From: Pristionchus mayeri
Taxonomy: Eukaryota; Nematoda; Chromadorea; Rhabditida; Neodiplogasteridae
Reading direction: 5' to 3'
Assembly: GCA_036245805.1 (NCBI GenBank)
Contig: BTRK01000001.1
Coordinates: 9,176,001 to 9,240,000, forward strand
DNA length: 64,000 nucleotides
The position numbers were made by a program, and so were the translations under genes. The notes beneath the pieces are model-generated. The model was not told where the DNA came from, searched no databases, and saw nothing but the letters and a program-made list of their open reading frames with translations. This document shows, piece by piece, positions 19,128 to 31,477 of the stretch (position 1 is its first letter; each line of letters starts with the position of its first letter).

Positions 19128-21153
19128 TATATGAGACAAATCGCGAGAGAATTGCCTATTTTAGGGGGGTTAGCGGCGGTAGGAATCAAAATCGTCGTAC
19201 TCGAAAGAAAATTTATAACAAAGTATTTCAAGTGATGCTCTTTCAAACTGCGTTGTCAGAATTTTGATAATTGTCGTCATCTTCGAGATTCAGAAGGCCA
19301 AACATGGTACACTCACTATTTAGGGATCAAATCGAGGTCACTTAAACGATCATAAATCCGTTTACAATAACGATAGAAACTCGTTCTTTGCACAGAAAGA
19401 AAGCTGCAAACATTCTCTACAACCTTTATGTTGAACATGTCATTCCCTGTGCACGTACTAGTGCGGGGTGGTCGGGTGAACCAAAAACTGCCGAATTCTG
19501 GAAATCGGAAAAAGTGATTAAAGCCCCTATGCGCGATCGATGGTGGCTATGGGTGACTAACTATACGCAAAAAATCTAAGAAATCGGAGGTGGTAAAAAA
19601 AGGGCGCTGTTTTTTGCCCGGTGGCCCCAAAAGTGGGTGAACCCCTTACACGGTTTCAACACTTCTAAGGCCTCCATTAACAGCTAATGAGGTCAAATAA
19701 CTCGAAAGTCAATCAAAACAAGATTTAAAATTGTTTCCCGACTAGCTGCACCACTTCCATTGGTCAAGAACTACAGTATGACCGAAAATTCAAAAATCGT
19801 AATTTTGACCTTTCTTAACTTTTGGCGTGGGCGCAATTGAATTATAATGGCTCCAAATAGTGTAGATACATTCCACGGAACCACTCAAAGAAAGGGCGCA
19901 TCCATAAATACCATATTTCGGCAGAGAAAGCCAAGGAAAAGCGCTAAACTGTACTCCATGTAAACATAGTAATAGGGACCCGGTTCAAGGCAAGAAATGT
20001 AGAGCTCGATGAACTGAACATTTTATCTGTTGAAAGTTAGTCTCTATCTTTTCATTGAATCATGCTACAGAGCCTGGAAGTTAGGCAGAAATGGCCGCGG
20101 AGGCGCCCGGGATAGCGCTAATTGGAGGGGAGGGAGAGGGAGGTCAGGCGGAGAGAGCGCCAGACGGTTAGAGTGCGCGCTCTCGGGGGATTCTAGCCTA
20201 TTTCTGACAAACTTCTAGGCTCTGTAGCATGATTCAATGAAAAGATAGAGACTAACTTTCAACAGATAAAATGTTCAGCTCATACGCTCTACATCGCTAG
20301 CCTTAAGCCGGGCCCCTATTACTATGTTTACCTGGAGTACAGTTTAGCGCTCTTCTTTGGTTTTCTCTGCCGAAATATGGTATTTATGGATGCGCCCTTT
20401 CTTTGAGTGGTTCTGTGGAATGTATCCACACTATTTCGAACCATTATAATTCAATTGCGCCCACGCCAAAAGTTGAGAAGGGTCAAAATGACGATTTTTG
20501 AATTTCCGGTCATACTGTAGTTTTTGACCAATGAAAGTGGTACAACTAGTCGGGAAACAATTTTAAATCTTGTTTTCATTGACTTTCGAGTTATTTGACC
20601 TCATTAGCTGTTAATGGAGGTCTTAGAAGTGTTGAAACCGGGTAAGGGGTTTACCCACTTTTGGGGCCACCGGACAAAAAACAGCGCCCTTTTTTTACCA
20701 CCTCCGATTTCTTAGAATTTTTGCGTATAGTTAGTCACCCATAGCCACCATCGATCGTGCATAGGGGCTTTAATCACTTTTTCCGATTTCCAGAATTCGG
20801 TAGTTTTTGGTTCACCCGACCACCCCGCACTGGTACGTGCACAGGGAATGACATGTTCAACATAAAGGTTGTAGAGAATGTTTGCAGCTTTCTTTCTGTG
20901 CAAAGAACGAGTTTCTATCGTTATTGTAAACGGATTTATGATCGTTTAAGTGAGCTCGATTTGATCCCTAAATAGTGAGTGTACCATGTTTGGCCTTCTG
21001 AATCTCGAAGATGACGACAATTATCAAAATTCTGACAACGCAGTTTGAAAGAGCATCACTTGAAATACGTTGTGCTAAAGTTTCTTCCGGATACGACGAT
21101 TTTTATTCCTACCGCCACGGAGTAGGCAATTATCTCGCGATTCCTCTCATATG
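19128..21153. mobile_element. Foldback element A2 (2.0 kb palindrome)
   Basis: A second full member of the family at 10914-12914. Arms mirror around an axis near 20145: GATGCTCTTTCAAACTGCG at 19234 and CGCAGTTTGAAAGAGCATC at 21039. Ends share TATATGAG...AATCGCGAGAGAATTG. The unpaired core again contains GAGAGCGCCAGACGGTTAGAG and GCGCTCTCGGGGGATTCTAG. Arms have diverged strongly from A1 except near the ends and core. No transposase is present. Confidence 0.85.
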
Positions 21154-22839
21154 TGCTGACGCAACGAATATAAATATACTGTCGGGTGCTGTAATCATTG
21201 AATATGCGAGTTGAGAGCATAATCTGCGATCGCGATTGTACGGAAGATTGTTTGAATGCATGCTATTGCTTGAGAGATGCCAGGAAATTAACATTCCACT
21301 TACTACGCTGTAGTTAAGGCATTTGTGAGACATGAATGTGCGAGCAAAGATTTGGAAGAATTGAATGTAAATGAGCACCAGGATAACTGACGTTTCAGCT
21401 ATTTAATAAATAACGATTGATATTTTGAAACGTATTAGCGTATTAGTTTTAGTAATGTATTGGCCAAAAGCAATTCCTAGGACCAGGTTCCAATCACTGT
21501 CGATAACTCCAACGTCACTCCGTCAGTGGTACTCCGTCCAGAAGAGGCATATTTTTAGAACTTTTTCTGCTTGACCAGAGTATCTAAATATATCAGTGGG
21601 AGATCTTCTTGTTGTCCTCAATCAGTAATCTCAGCTCAATCTCAGCTGCTGCAGACTTCGTCCCACAACATCACCGACCTGGCAGGCAGAGTGAATGCCG
21701 CTGAAAGAACAGGTGACGGAAAAATACTTTTGATTTTTTTTTTTGCTGCAGAAATGGTCGACTAATTATTGTTTCACAATATCAACTGTATTCATCACAT
21801 TTCTGAAACCTCGCTCGTCCTTTTTATATCACTAAATTTCACAGAATATATTTTTCCAATATCTGTCACATCGTTTCACCTGTAGTGAACTGCAGTCATG
21901 GTAACTCGTCTTGTCCTCTTCAATATTCACTCCACCCTCAATGTGATTGCAACAGCTACGCAGAAAAATATACTTAATAGTGTTCATAAAATTGATGTGC
22001 AGCATTTCTATCATCAGTGTCCGAAATCCCCAGATCCCAAAAATAATAGATGACATTCGAATTTTCCAATGAGAATTGACTTACAAAATAAATGTTCATC
22101 CCTCGCCTGTTTCTTCCTATGATATGCTCCTCGATTAGCGGATCCAGTAGGTAGGGACGATCGTCCATGATGGAGACGATGTGAAAAAGACATCGAATTG
22201 TTGACTCGATGTTTCACATCCTGCGTAAAGATGAATAGAGCAAAATGATAACGATCTTGAGAAGTCTTGTGAGGGGTTAAAATAATAATCTCGTTACTGA
22301 CAAATATCTCGTATGAGAGCAAATGTCTCGTTCTTTCCAAACTTACTCTTTCAATGGCTGAACCAACCTTCATATATTATGTTTCACAACTAATATATTG
22401 ATAGTGTTTCCAGCTTCATTTGATCAATTCGTTTCAGTTGTTTTCAAAGCACAATACAAAATTTTGCAGGTTTTCAATCTGAACATACTGCATCAGAAAG
22501 GGAAGCCAGATGAAGAGGAATGGCTAAAAGCATTGGAGAATTCAGCAGTGTAGAATACAATGTGTTGTTGCGAAGCAATCAATTGACTGATGAAGGTTTC
22601 AGCAGTGTGATAAATATGGTTCACAGATGCATCCTACAGTGAGACTTCCTTTTGCATTTTTAATACACTTGGACAACATTATTCTTTGTATTTCCTCGCA
22701 GTTATTTCATCTTCTTCTACGACTGCAGCTTCGGATATCACTATCACGACCAGCCGTGCTTCAGCTTCACCACGAACCAGTAGGAATGAATTTCTTTAGG
22801 TGAGAGAGATAAACACGACATATTCGTAGTCGGTCGAGT
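21154..22839. other. Unassigned region with weak exon-like segments
   Basis: No gene can be called. Candidate plus-strand exons are 21656-21712 (after CTGCTGCAG, reading TSSHNITDLAGRVNAAERTG, then GTGACG), about 22471-22553 (after TTTTGCAG, reading ILHQKGKPDEEEWLKALENS) and 22702-22782 (after CCTCGCAG). On the minus strand an ATG at 22168 opens 28 codons (MDDRPYLLDPLIEEHIIG...) ending at a GTAAGT, but no in-phase next exon follows. These could be decayed host exons. Confidence 0.2.
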
Positions 22840-23880
22840 GTTTCAGGGGATAAATGTTGTACACGACTGGTGAGAGCCTGCTTAAGAGGCCGGATCTGAG
22901 AATAGTCACCACTGCCCGGACATTCCGCCAGGATTTTCGATTCAGGCCTTGTCACTCATAGGACCCAGAGTACCTAGGGTCGCAAATTGACATTTCACTG
23001 CGATACCGTATCTATAGCGGAATGCGGCCCGCCAGATTCGGGAACGTTGAAAAATTTATGTAGTGTTGTTCAAGAAATGTCGTTTTCCACTCAATATTAG
23101 TACATGCTTTGCATACGACGAGTGACAATCCCTAAATGGGCTATTTGATGATGACTGTCCGAGGTTCCGACCGATTTTTCTCGACTTAAGGTTGAATGGA
23201 TTTTTGATTTCATAGTTTTAGTGGATGCTCCGGTGAGTGTGTTGTACAGAGACACCTGAAATTTGTTGCGGAAATTCCTGGAAAATAATAAAAACTAGGG
23301 AAAAGAGAAATTTCCGACGAAACTTTCACATTCAGAATCAAGCCCAACTCGATTTCAATAGTGTCCTAGAGCAGTTAGGAGTAGCCTAATATAATGCAGA
23401 AGTAATTTTGAGTCCAACTTGTTCGGCTGAGAAATAATGATATTTCAAAATTTTCAACGTGCCCGCATCTGTCGGGCCATATTGCCCGATATATACGGTA
23501 TCGCCGTGAAATTTCAATTGGCGACCGTAGGTACTCTGGGCCCTATGAGTGACAAGGCCTGAATCGAAAATCCTGGCGGAATGTCCGGAGAGGGGGGCAG
23601 AATGGTAACTCTCCTCAGATCCGGCCTCTTAATACGTTGTAAAAGGCTTCGCCCCATCCCAACATTTCGGATCGCCCTCGTCCTCACGCTGCGGGGAGTG
23701 AGAGCAGCTTCGAAGCATATTTGATTAAATACCGCATGAATGTCAGTTAACCAAGTACCAGTTTTATACATGAACTGTAAGCCGAGGGCGATCCGAAAAG
23801 TTGGGATGAGGCGAATCCTTTTACAACGTGTTAAGCAGGCTCAAAACAGTCGTGTGCAACATTTATCCTTATCACACAAC
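22840..23880. mobile_element. Composite foldback element, about 1 kb
   Basis: CCGCCAGGATTTTCGATTCAGG near 22928 mirrors CCTGAATCGAAAATCCTGGCGG near 23558; GATACCGTATCTATAG and its inverse flank the middle. A second inverted pair lies at the right side (GGCTTCGCCCCATCCCAAC at 23647 and GTTGGGATGAGGCGAATCC at 23801), and GGATAAATGTTGTACACGAC at the left end mirrors GTCGTGTGCAACATTTATCC at the right end. It is a palindrome with a nested inversion. Confidence 0.7.
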
Positions 23881-25479
23881 CCCGCAAGAAAGTCGCTAGT
23901 TTGTGATATTCTAATAACAAAATTTCAGCACTATGAATTCTCCATCTTCAAAGACCGTGCTTCAGATTGTTCATACTTTCGTAAAATAAATCAATACTGT
24001 GTGCTTATAATGCATCCAATCATCTCACAGAGTCCAACACTTGTAGGGAACACGATTTAATAGGAAGGACACATCGAAAATAATTTGCAAAACATGAATG
24101 CATCGGACGGGATTCGAATCTGGGTCAGTGAATGCATGTCGCAAATCACGCTGTGTCGCAAATTGTGAGGTTTTGTTTGTAAAATGAAATAAGTAGATCG
24201 ATAGAGAATTGAATTCTGCATCGAATGATTGCAAAAACATTTTGCAGAAATTCTACCTTCACGGCCAAACTCTGCACCAAACGCCAAAAACTGCTTGAAA
24301 ACGCACGTTTCATGCGATATCTCGAGCGAAAATGCACCAATTCTCACGAAAACACAGTTTTGGGCATAACTTGCCATGCTCTTTCGAATGGTATATAACA
24401 TGCCCCTGGATATTGAGTTTCATTTTTCAAATTTGGTAGGTCAAAATGTTGAGGTACTGACACAAAAATCATATGGGAGCATACCCAACCCATAGGTATG
24501 ACACCTCCAAAATTTCAAGTCGATACGATCATTTTGAAGTCTTGTGCCACCCCTTGTAAGGGACCGTCCGGTTCTTACAGAGAACGCGTTTTAAAGGAGG
24601 AGTAAATGCAAACGCGCGCCCGGTTGTAATATGTTTCACCTAGGGACGCACTCTCTTCAAGTAGTATGCTATCTCGCCCCCCTTCCCTGAGCTTTCCCTG
24701 ATCTGGCTCACAGCCAACTAGCTATAACTCTGTTCGGAATGGAGATATCAATGTGAGAATTTCGGAGCTTCTTATCGTTGTGGAGCTCTAGGCCGTGCAT
24801 ATGATAGCTTCAAAAATTTCATTTTGAGTTTACTCCTCCTATATATATATTTATATATCTCCTTTAATATCAACTGATTCGTTAGTGAAATGAGGGATTC
24901 TTTCAGCATGGAGCATCCGTTGCTCATTCTGAGCTGTATCGAGCGTTTCAGTATTGGGCAATCTATTCGATGTCCAAACTCTGATTCATTGAATCTCGAT
25001 TTCCGCCGCTCCTGCAGACTCCATCCCCATTCACATGACCGACCACGCAAAGAGGGAATGCCCCAGAGAAAGGAGCTTTGAAGATACAAGATTGTATTTA
25101 TGTTTTAGTTTTTTTCCAAAGTAGCGAACGTAGAGAAAGCAACCGCATAATATGTAATCGCTTTAATCAAAGTTCTGAAACGCCGAACATTCTCACAGGC
25201 ATGCACCTGTTTCCATAGATAGGAGGTGACGACGCTAATAGTATATTCTTTTCTCTTGCAGGATAAATAGCTTACTCGACTGCAAAGACACAACTTAAAG
25301 GTCCTCCGAAATCATCTATATTTTTCAAATTCGCGGCTTGTGATTGAACCGCAAGCCCTAGCGCGCAATTTCAAAAATTTTACAGTATCATACAGTAGAT
25401 CGAGCACAATGGGGGGTGCTGGACAAGGGATGATTTTAGGTTGATGGTCGATAATTGTGTCATGGTAGATCAAGACTAA
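23881..25479. repeat. Dispersed repeat R (about 24220-24600) and otherwise featureless DNA
   Basis: Bases about 24290-24600 (CGTTTCATGCGATATCTCGAGCG...GGTCAAAATGTTGAGGTA...CTTACAGAGAACGCGTTTTAA) match 63600-63895 at perhaps 85-90 percent in the same orientation. There is a weak tRNA B-box-like word near 24108. I see no gene in 24600-25479. Confidence 0.6.
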
Positions 25480-26135
25480 GTACAGTACCCAGGATACCGT
25501 ATGACGCTACCGTAACCCAGATTATTGCGAACTAACTTTATTTTCACAAAGTCAAGGTACCGTACCCAATCGATCCTACTGTCCCCATACCGTAACCCAG
25601 TGTACAGTACCCTTGCTACCGTAATCCACACCACTGCGGTCAATCGTGAACTGACTTTTTTCAAAACGTTTTCCATTGAGTTGATTCTTGCTCTATACCG
25701 TACACAATCGATCGTACAGTAACTCCAGATACTGTATACCGCTACCGTAACCTACCGTAACCCCGATAATCGACGATTAACTTTATTCACAGAAAGTCGA
25801 GATACCGTCCCAATCGATAGTACAGGACCCACAGATACCGTATATCGCTACCGTAACCTACCGTAGCTTACCGTAACCCCGATAATCGTGAATTAACTTT
25901 AATTTTTAGAAAATCAAGATACAGTACCCAATCGATAGTACAGTACCCACAGATACCGTATACCGCTACCGTAACCTACCGTAGTCTACCGTAACCCCGA
26001 TAATCAACGATTAACTTTATTCACAGAAAGTCGAGATACTGTACGCAATCGATAGTACAGTACCCCCAGATACCATATACCGTTACCGTAACCTACCGTA
26101 ACCTACCGTAACCTACCGTAACCCCGAATATAGCG
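25480..26135. repeat. About 117-bp tandem repeat rich in CTACCGTAACC
   Basis: The word CAATCGAT with GTACAGTACC recurs at about 25568, 25706, 25811, 25930 and 26047, in an array of units of about 105-138 bp. Each unit carries several CTACCGTAACC/CTACCGTAGCC blocks and a CGATAATCGACGATTAACTTTATTCACAGAAAGTCGAGATA segment. An inverted set of the same units lies at 28150-28585, on the other side of a foldback. Confidence 0.75.
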
Positions 26136-26789
26136 AACTGACTTTTGTCTCGTTTTTTTAAAAAAATTTTTTCTATTCAGTTGGCTGTTGGACTATAACA
26201 TACTCTCTTGGTCAATGTCGTCTTTTTAAAGTGTCTCGAAATATGGTAATTATGTCACCGTATCCCGCGGTTATCATGCACCTTTTTCCAACTATATTCC
26301 TTTCTTTCTTTCTTTCGATTTTCGTAGAATCATAATTACGATATCGTTTAATTATACCGTACTCAAATGCACTATACACGCTAGTGTATGCTATAATTAA
26401 ATTATTTATTTTGTGCCTTTTTTTGAAATTCTTTGTTTTTGCAAAACTTATGATTGATATATTATTAATAGTATCATTTTAATCTTTGCTATTTTCGGGA
26501 TTGGTCTCTAGTAGCGGCGTAAAACTGGAGCAAGCAAACAATGAGCGTATTCTTCCTGTCATATGGAGTCATTGCTAAGCCCCGCGTCGGCCACAACTGA
26601 ACGCACTCTTAGGGACTCTCCCCCAACCCCCCACTCCGACAACAGGAATTATTGCTCGTATTATCAGTTCGCTCTCCTCAGTTCTACGAACGCATCTTTA
26701 TGCCTTATCTCGAGAAAAGCAACTGTCATATCTCTATTTTATTATCGATAACGACGACATAGGTACCTCCGCACTGCACTCAAACGTAT
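26136..26789. other. No feature seen
   Basis: A unique-looking, AT-rich spacer between the tandem array and foldback B. No ORF of protein-like composition. Confidence 0.4.
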
Positions 26790-27977
26790 ATGAGAAACTA
26801 TCTGAGTGAGTGAAAATATTTGTGAAGACCCTTGGCAAAGTGAACAAATCGAAAACGCCCAAAAATTGTATACATGTAGTATGCGACGAAGCCTGCTTAC
26901 CCACCACTTATTTAGTGTTCTAGATCATTCCGAACGAAGTGCGCCTAACTTTAGGGGTGCTACCGTAATCCCACGATTTATATTATTTCGTCATCGATTT
27001 GAACGGCGCACATTCTAAAAGATCTGCCGCTGACTACACATTATACCACTCAAGTTTTTTTTTTTCATTTCGATCTGATTCAACCCCATCGGGAAAAATC
27101 GAAAAATTTTATTTCAGTGTTGTATAGAGCACCAATGATACATTCTAAAATAAAAATATGGAAAAAATAAAAAGGTCGGTTTTTGAGATATTGACTAAAA
27201 ACTACTAAATCTTAGAATAAAGCCAGTTTGTGATAAGCTCGATAACCTACCGTACCAAATCCTAGATGCAGTACTCGATAAACTAAATCGATTAGCACTT
27301 GCAGCATTTCGAAATTCCTTCGTGCGCGCGGGAGCGCAGGTATTTAAAAGCTACCGTAACCATGTAGAATTACGGTAGCTTTTAAAAACCTGCGCTCCCG
27401 CGCGCGCGAAGGAATACCGAAATTCTAATAATGGTAATTGATTTCCCTCATCAAGCACTTCATGTTGGATGGGGTACGGTAGGCCGCTGAGCTCATCAAA
27501 AACTGACTTTATTCTGAGATTTTGTCGTTTTTCGTCAATATCTCAAAAACCGACCTTCTTATTTTTTCCATATTTTTATTTTAGAATGTATCATGGGTGC
27601 TCTATACAACACTGAAATAAAAATTGCTCATTCCCTCCCATCTGAACGAACTAAAATTCAAAATTCTTTTCGACTTTTCGATTTTTCCCGAAGGGTTTGA
27701 ATCATATGGAAATGAAACTTGGGTGGTATAATAGGCAGGCAGCGTCGGATGTTTTAGAATATGCGCCGTTCTAAACGATGATGAAATGATAAAAACCGTT
27801 TGATTACGGTAGCACCTCTAAAGTTAGGCGCACTTCGCTGGGAATGATTTAGAACACTAAATAAGTGGTGGGTGAGCAGGCTTCGTAGAGTATTACATGT
27901 TTTGGGCGATTTCGATTTTTTTCACTTTGCCAAGGGTCTTCACAAAAATGTTCACTCACTCAGATAATTTCTCATAA
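26790..27977. mobile_element. Foldback element family B, complete (1.19 kb)
   Basis: Arms mirror around an axis near 27364: TATGAGAAACTATCTGAGTGAGTGAA at the left and its inverse at the right end, GGTCTTCACAAA... and GCGCACTTCG... in both. The core is a GC-rich inverted pair GCGCGGGAGCGCAGGT / ACCTGCGCTCCCGCGCGCG around TACGGTAGC. Half of the same element is at 17656-18316. No transposase. Confidence 0.85.
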
Positions 27978-28149
27978 TACCACAAGCCAAAGTCGAACAC
28001 AAATCACTGTTTCTTACTGAATAGCAACGTTTAAGTTAATAATAACACGGGATATGTGTTTGCTTTCGGAGGGGTATTGTACAATTGGTACGGCGTACAC
28101 TAAGATCCACTCAATTAAAAAAGTTTTGAAAAAAAGTCAGTTAACGATT

Positions 28150-28585
28150 GACCACAGTGGTGTGTATTACGGTAGCGAGGGGTACTGTACACTGGACACG
28201 GTATACAACGAATCAACTCAATTGAATTAGTTTTGGAAAAAGCCAGTTCGCGATATTCGGGGTTACGGTAGGTTACGGTAGGTTACGGTAGCGGTATACG
28301 GTATCTGGGGGTACTGTACTATCGATTGCGTACAGTATCTCGAATTTATGTGAATAAAATTAATCATCGATTATCGGGGTTACGGTAGGCTACGGTAGGT
28401 TACGGTAGCGGTATACGGTATCTGTGGGTACTATACACTGGGTTACGGTATGGGTACAGTAGGATCGATTGGTTACGATATCTTGACTTTTTAAAAATGA
28501 AGTCAGTTCTCAATAATTAGGGTTACTGTAGCGGTATACGGTATCTAGGTGTACTGTACTATCGATTGGTTATGGTATTTAGTCT
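28150..28585. repeat. 117-bp tandem repeat, inverted orientation
   Basis: GGTTACGGTAGGTTACGGTAG, CGGTATACGGTATCTG and GGTACTGTACTATCGATTG recur here. This is the reverse complement of the array at 25480-26135. AGGTCCTCCGAAA near 25300 also mirrors TTTCGGAGGACCT near 28885, so the arrays belong to a larger diverged inverted structure (about 25300-28900). Confidence 0.7.
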
Positions 28586-28938
28586 TGACCTACCCATGAC
28601 CTACTATCGATTTTCACAATGACCCCCTATACATGCCTTGTGCACCGCACCCCCTCACTCTCGCCTCCATTTCTGGGCAGCTATGAATACTACCCTACAG
28701 TAATCACTATTTGAAATTGTCTCTATCCTACCACGATCGTGCGGTTCAATCCATTCGATATTTCACACATTATCGCTAATTACGAGCCCTGTGGCTATTT
28801 TCGTTCAATTTCTTTGTTGCTGGCACATTTTTCTCACTGAATAGCAACGTTTAAAACAATAATAAGAGGAGGTAATTTTTGGCTTTCGGAGGACCTTTAA
28901 TAGCGTAGCCAAAATTAATTTATTGTTTTACTCTGCAC

Positions 28939-29316
28939 TAGGGCTGTCAAATGAAGAGCAAATGTTTTTGGATTTTCTGTAGTAATATGCTAATGAGATG
29001 TAAAACCATAGTGAATAGTAAAAAATGTGTGTCACAAAACATGTTTGGAAGGCGTTCGAATTTTAAACGGGTCGAAAAAGTCAAACCTTCATGCATTCTT
29101 CATGCAAAAAGCGGTTTTTCCGACGATTCACTCAATTTTTCGTGTTTTTGCATGAAGAATGCATGAAGGTCTGACTTTTTCGAACCGTTTAAAGTACGAA
29201 TGTCTTCTAAACATGTTTAGTGACACACATTTTTTACTCTTCACTATGGTTATACCGTTCATTAGCATGCTACAATGGAAAAACCAAAAACATTTGCTCT
29301 TCATTTGACAGCTCTA
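28939..29316. mobile_element. hAT-type MITE with 8-bp target duplication
   Basis: The 378-bp element starts TAGGGCTGTCAAATGAAG and ends with the inverse (CTTCATTTGACAGCTCTA); the whole length is a near-palindrome centred near 29128. CTCTGCAC is duplicated exactly at 28931-28938 and 29317-29324. An 8-bp duplication with TAG(A/G)G-type termini is characteristic of hAT elements. No transposase, so it is non-autonomous. Confidence 0.9.
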
Positions 29317-29324
29317 CTCTGCAC

Positions 29325-30479
29325 AGACCAACTTGATCATTCCCTTTCCAGAGGACCGTAGTTAGTGGAACATTGAAACAAATAAATATTAGGTAGGCTT
29401 TTGTGATGGTCTCAGCAACTACCCGAAACATCCTAGATAAATAAGAAAACTCAATAATTTCGTTCCACCGTTCCTTGAACGTGCTAAAAACGCTTGTTGT
29501 CAGCAGCTCCATCTTTTATAGCACAAAATCTCATTATTAAATGGCACGATTCTTCATATCATCAAAAACACGTGCTCGGGTGATAAATCATGCATGCTTT
29601 GCGGCAGTAAACGAACAGGAAACATTGACATGAATTTGAAACAAATACCAATATTAAAGCATGAAAAAAAAACTTTTGTATCAACCTAATATGTATATCT
29701 CTTTTAATGAACGGTCGTTCTGCACATACTACGGATGTATTGAATCCAGATGTATTCATAACACATTCTCCACTTTTTTTTTCATTTCTGCGGTCTTTTT
29801 TTTTACAAACTGCTTCGTCCCCTACAGTGGCCAAGCAGCAGACGGCAAATTTCACTGAAGAAGAGAGTAAGAGCCATGGTGCAATGTTGTATTTATATTT
29901 TTGTCACCGACAACCAAAACTTTGCTATCAGTATGCCATACCCACTCTGGTCTCTTCTCTAATTCATATGGGAATGACTCATCGATTGATCGTGCGCGTT
30001 ACATTAAGAAACCAAATTATGATGGAGACAAAAGCGCATCAATTTCTGTTTATGCCATATGAGGCCGTTCGCCTAATTGTAAGAATCGAAAAAAAAATCT
30101 TAAAAACATATTAAAAATCGGTTAAATACAATCGGTCAAGTTCGACACACATAGAAACATGGCTAGAAACAATCCAATTTGTTGACCATTGTGTCCCAGG
30201 CACATCAAGTTTCCGAATAGTTGTTATATCTTGAGCATATGAGAACAATGTAATTCTGCCTTCAGCTTTTTGAAAACAACTTTCACTACTTCGCGAATTC
30301 TACGCACTCTTCTGCCCGACATATCACGGCAGGTGTCAAGTGAATGCAGGAATTAATTGTAATTATCTTTGAAAAACAGATCAATTTTATGTAACACAAC
30401 ATTTGTGTAACAATATAGTCGATACCTGCTATATACATATCTTTATCGCACATAGTTAAAATGCGCGAGTACAATAAAA
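29325..30479. other. No confident gene
   Basis: A minus-strand frame from ATG 29512 (MELLTTSVFSTFKERWNEI...) is open up to the MITE, and a plus-strand exon-like piece lies at about 29827-29867 (CCTACAG acceptor, AKQQTANFTEEE, then GTAAGAG). Neither has family support. The region is otherwise AT-rich. Confidence 0.2.
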
Positions 30480-30860
30480 ACAGAAAAAACCAGCAGCTCG
30501 GAGCTGGTAGGTAGACTGGTTATTGTATAATTGATAAATGTAGAGTAGCCGCCGTTTTCGACGACCCGAGAATAGAGTAGACTAGGTGTGGATTGGACAT
30601 TATAGAAGATAAGACACAGGAATAACCGAGGAAATATGCTTTACGAATAATACAGATGATTTAGCAAATATATCACTTGGCAAGGAATTAATAACGGAAT
30701 GAGTGCGATGTGAGATGAAGTTTTTGGAATAATTATCACAAGCTCGGAAATGGGGATGCATTTTACGAAATGCTCCTCTGGTACGAGATAGTCTATAATT
30801 GAATAGAAATGAAGGGGTGACTGTTGATTGAGGGGAGAAAAGAGAATGTATGAATTTATA
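30480..30860 (-). pseudogene. 3' end of a CR1-like LINE (5'-truncated)
   Basis: Read on the minus strand, an open frame of about 85 codons ending at TAA 30600-30602 encodes the usual C-terminus of CR1/L2-type RT proteins: FNYRLSRTRGAFRKMHPHFR, then FISHRTHSVINSLPSDIF. The 3' UTR ends near 30485 with a short hairpin (CCAGCTCCGAGCTGCTGG) followed by T-rich sequence. The copy lacks everything upstream. It could be the 3' counterpart of the family whose 5' part is at 14.2-16.8 kb, though the two copies do not overlap and this cannot be shown from the window. Confidence 0.7.
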
Positions 30861-31245
30861 CGTGGGTGCAGACAGATTAGCCCATATGCTCGGAAAATGC
30901 AGACAGATTATCCCATATGGTAATTATGAATCTCGACTCTGCCAAGCGGTCCACCGAATCACACCTACAGGTTTGTATCTTGCAGCTTCTCCACTAGTGC
31001 TCAAAGTTCCAAAAAATCCAAAATATTATATCACGCCATTCACGAGAGAATAGAGCTAGAATCGCAATTCTTGGGAATGGAGGGGAAATCGTGAAATGAG
31101 TTCTAGCCGGTTTTGGCCATCCTGAGGCATGCCTGAGTGACTCCTGAAATCTTATAGTGCATACTTCATTTTGGAGCTGGCTACGTAGGGTCGGACTAAG
31201 GCATCTCTCACTTTGAGAGCTGTTTTCTCGGATACGATGAAAGAA
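30861..31245. other. No feature seen
   Basis: A spacer between the LINE fragment and the large palindrome. GCAGACAGATTA(G/T)CCCATATG occurs twice in tandem near 30870-30920. No gene. Confidence 0.4.
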
Positions 31246-31477
31246 TGAAAAAAATGAGGCCCGACTTTTTGTGCAACAGTTGAACCCTCGTGAGCATAGT
31301 GAAAACTGCATTTATGTTGAAAATTCCGTTTAGTAGTAGAAAGTATAGAAAACTGAAAAAAAGCACTCTTCATTTAGTGATCGAGGTTTCAGTTACGGAG
31401 TTAATACGTTTGTGTATTGCACAACAGTAATGATTCTTCGCTCGATTTTAACGAAAAAAACTTGAATGACATCTGGC

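Noticed and set aside
24060..24240. tRNA-like B-box (GATTCGAATC) on the minus strand
   Set aside because: No A-box at proper distance and no cloverleaf; could be chance within a repeat.
29707..30114. 135-codon plus-strand frame
   Set aside because: Low-complexity Phe/Thr composition and no motif; only a short exon-like part (about 29827-29867) has splice-like borders.
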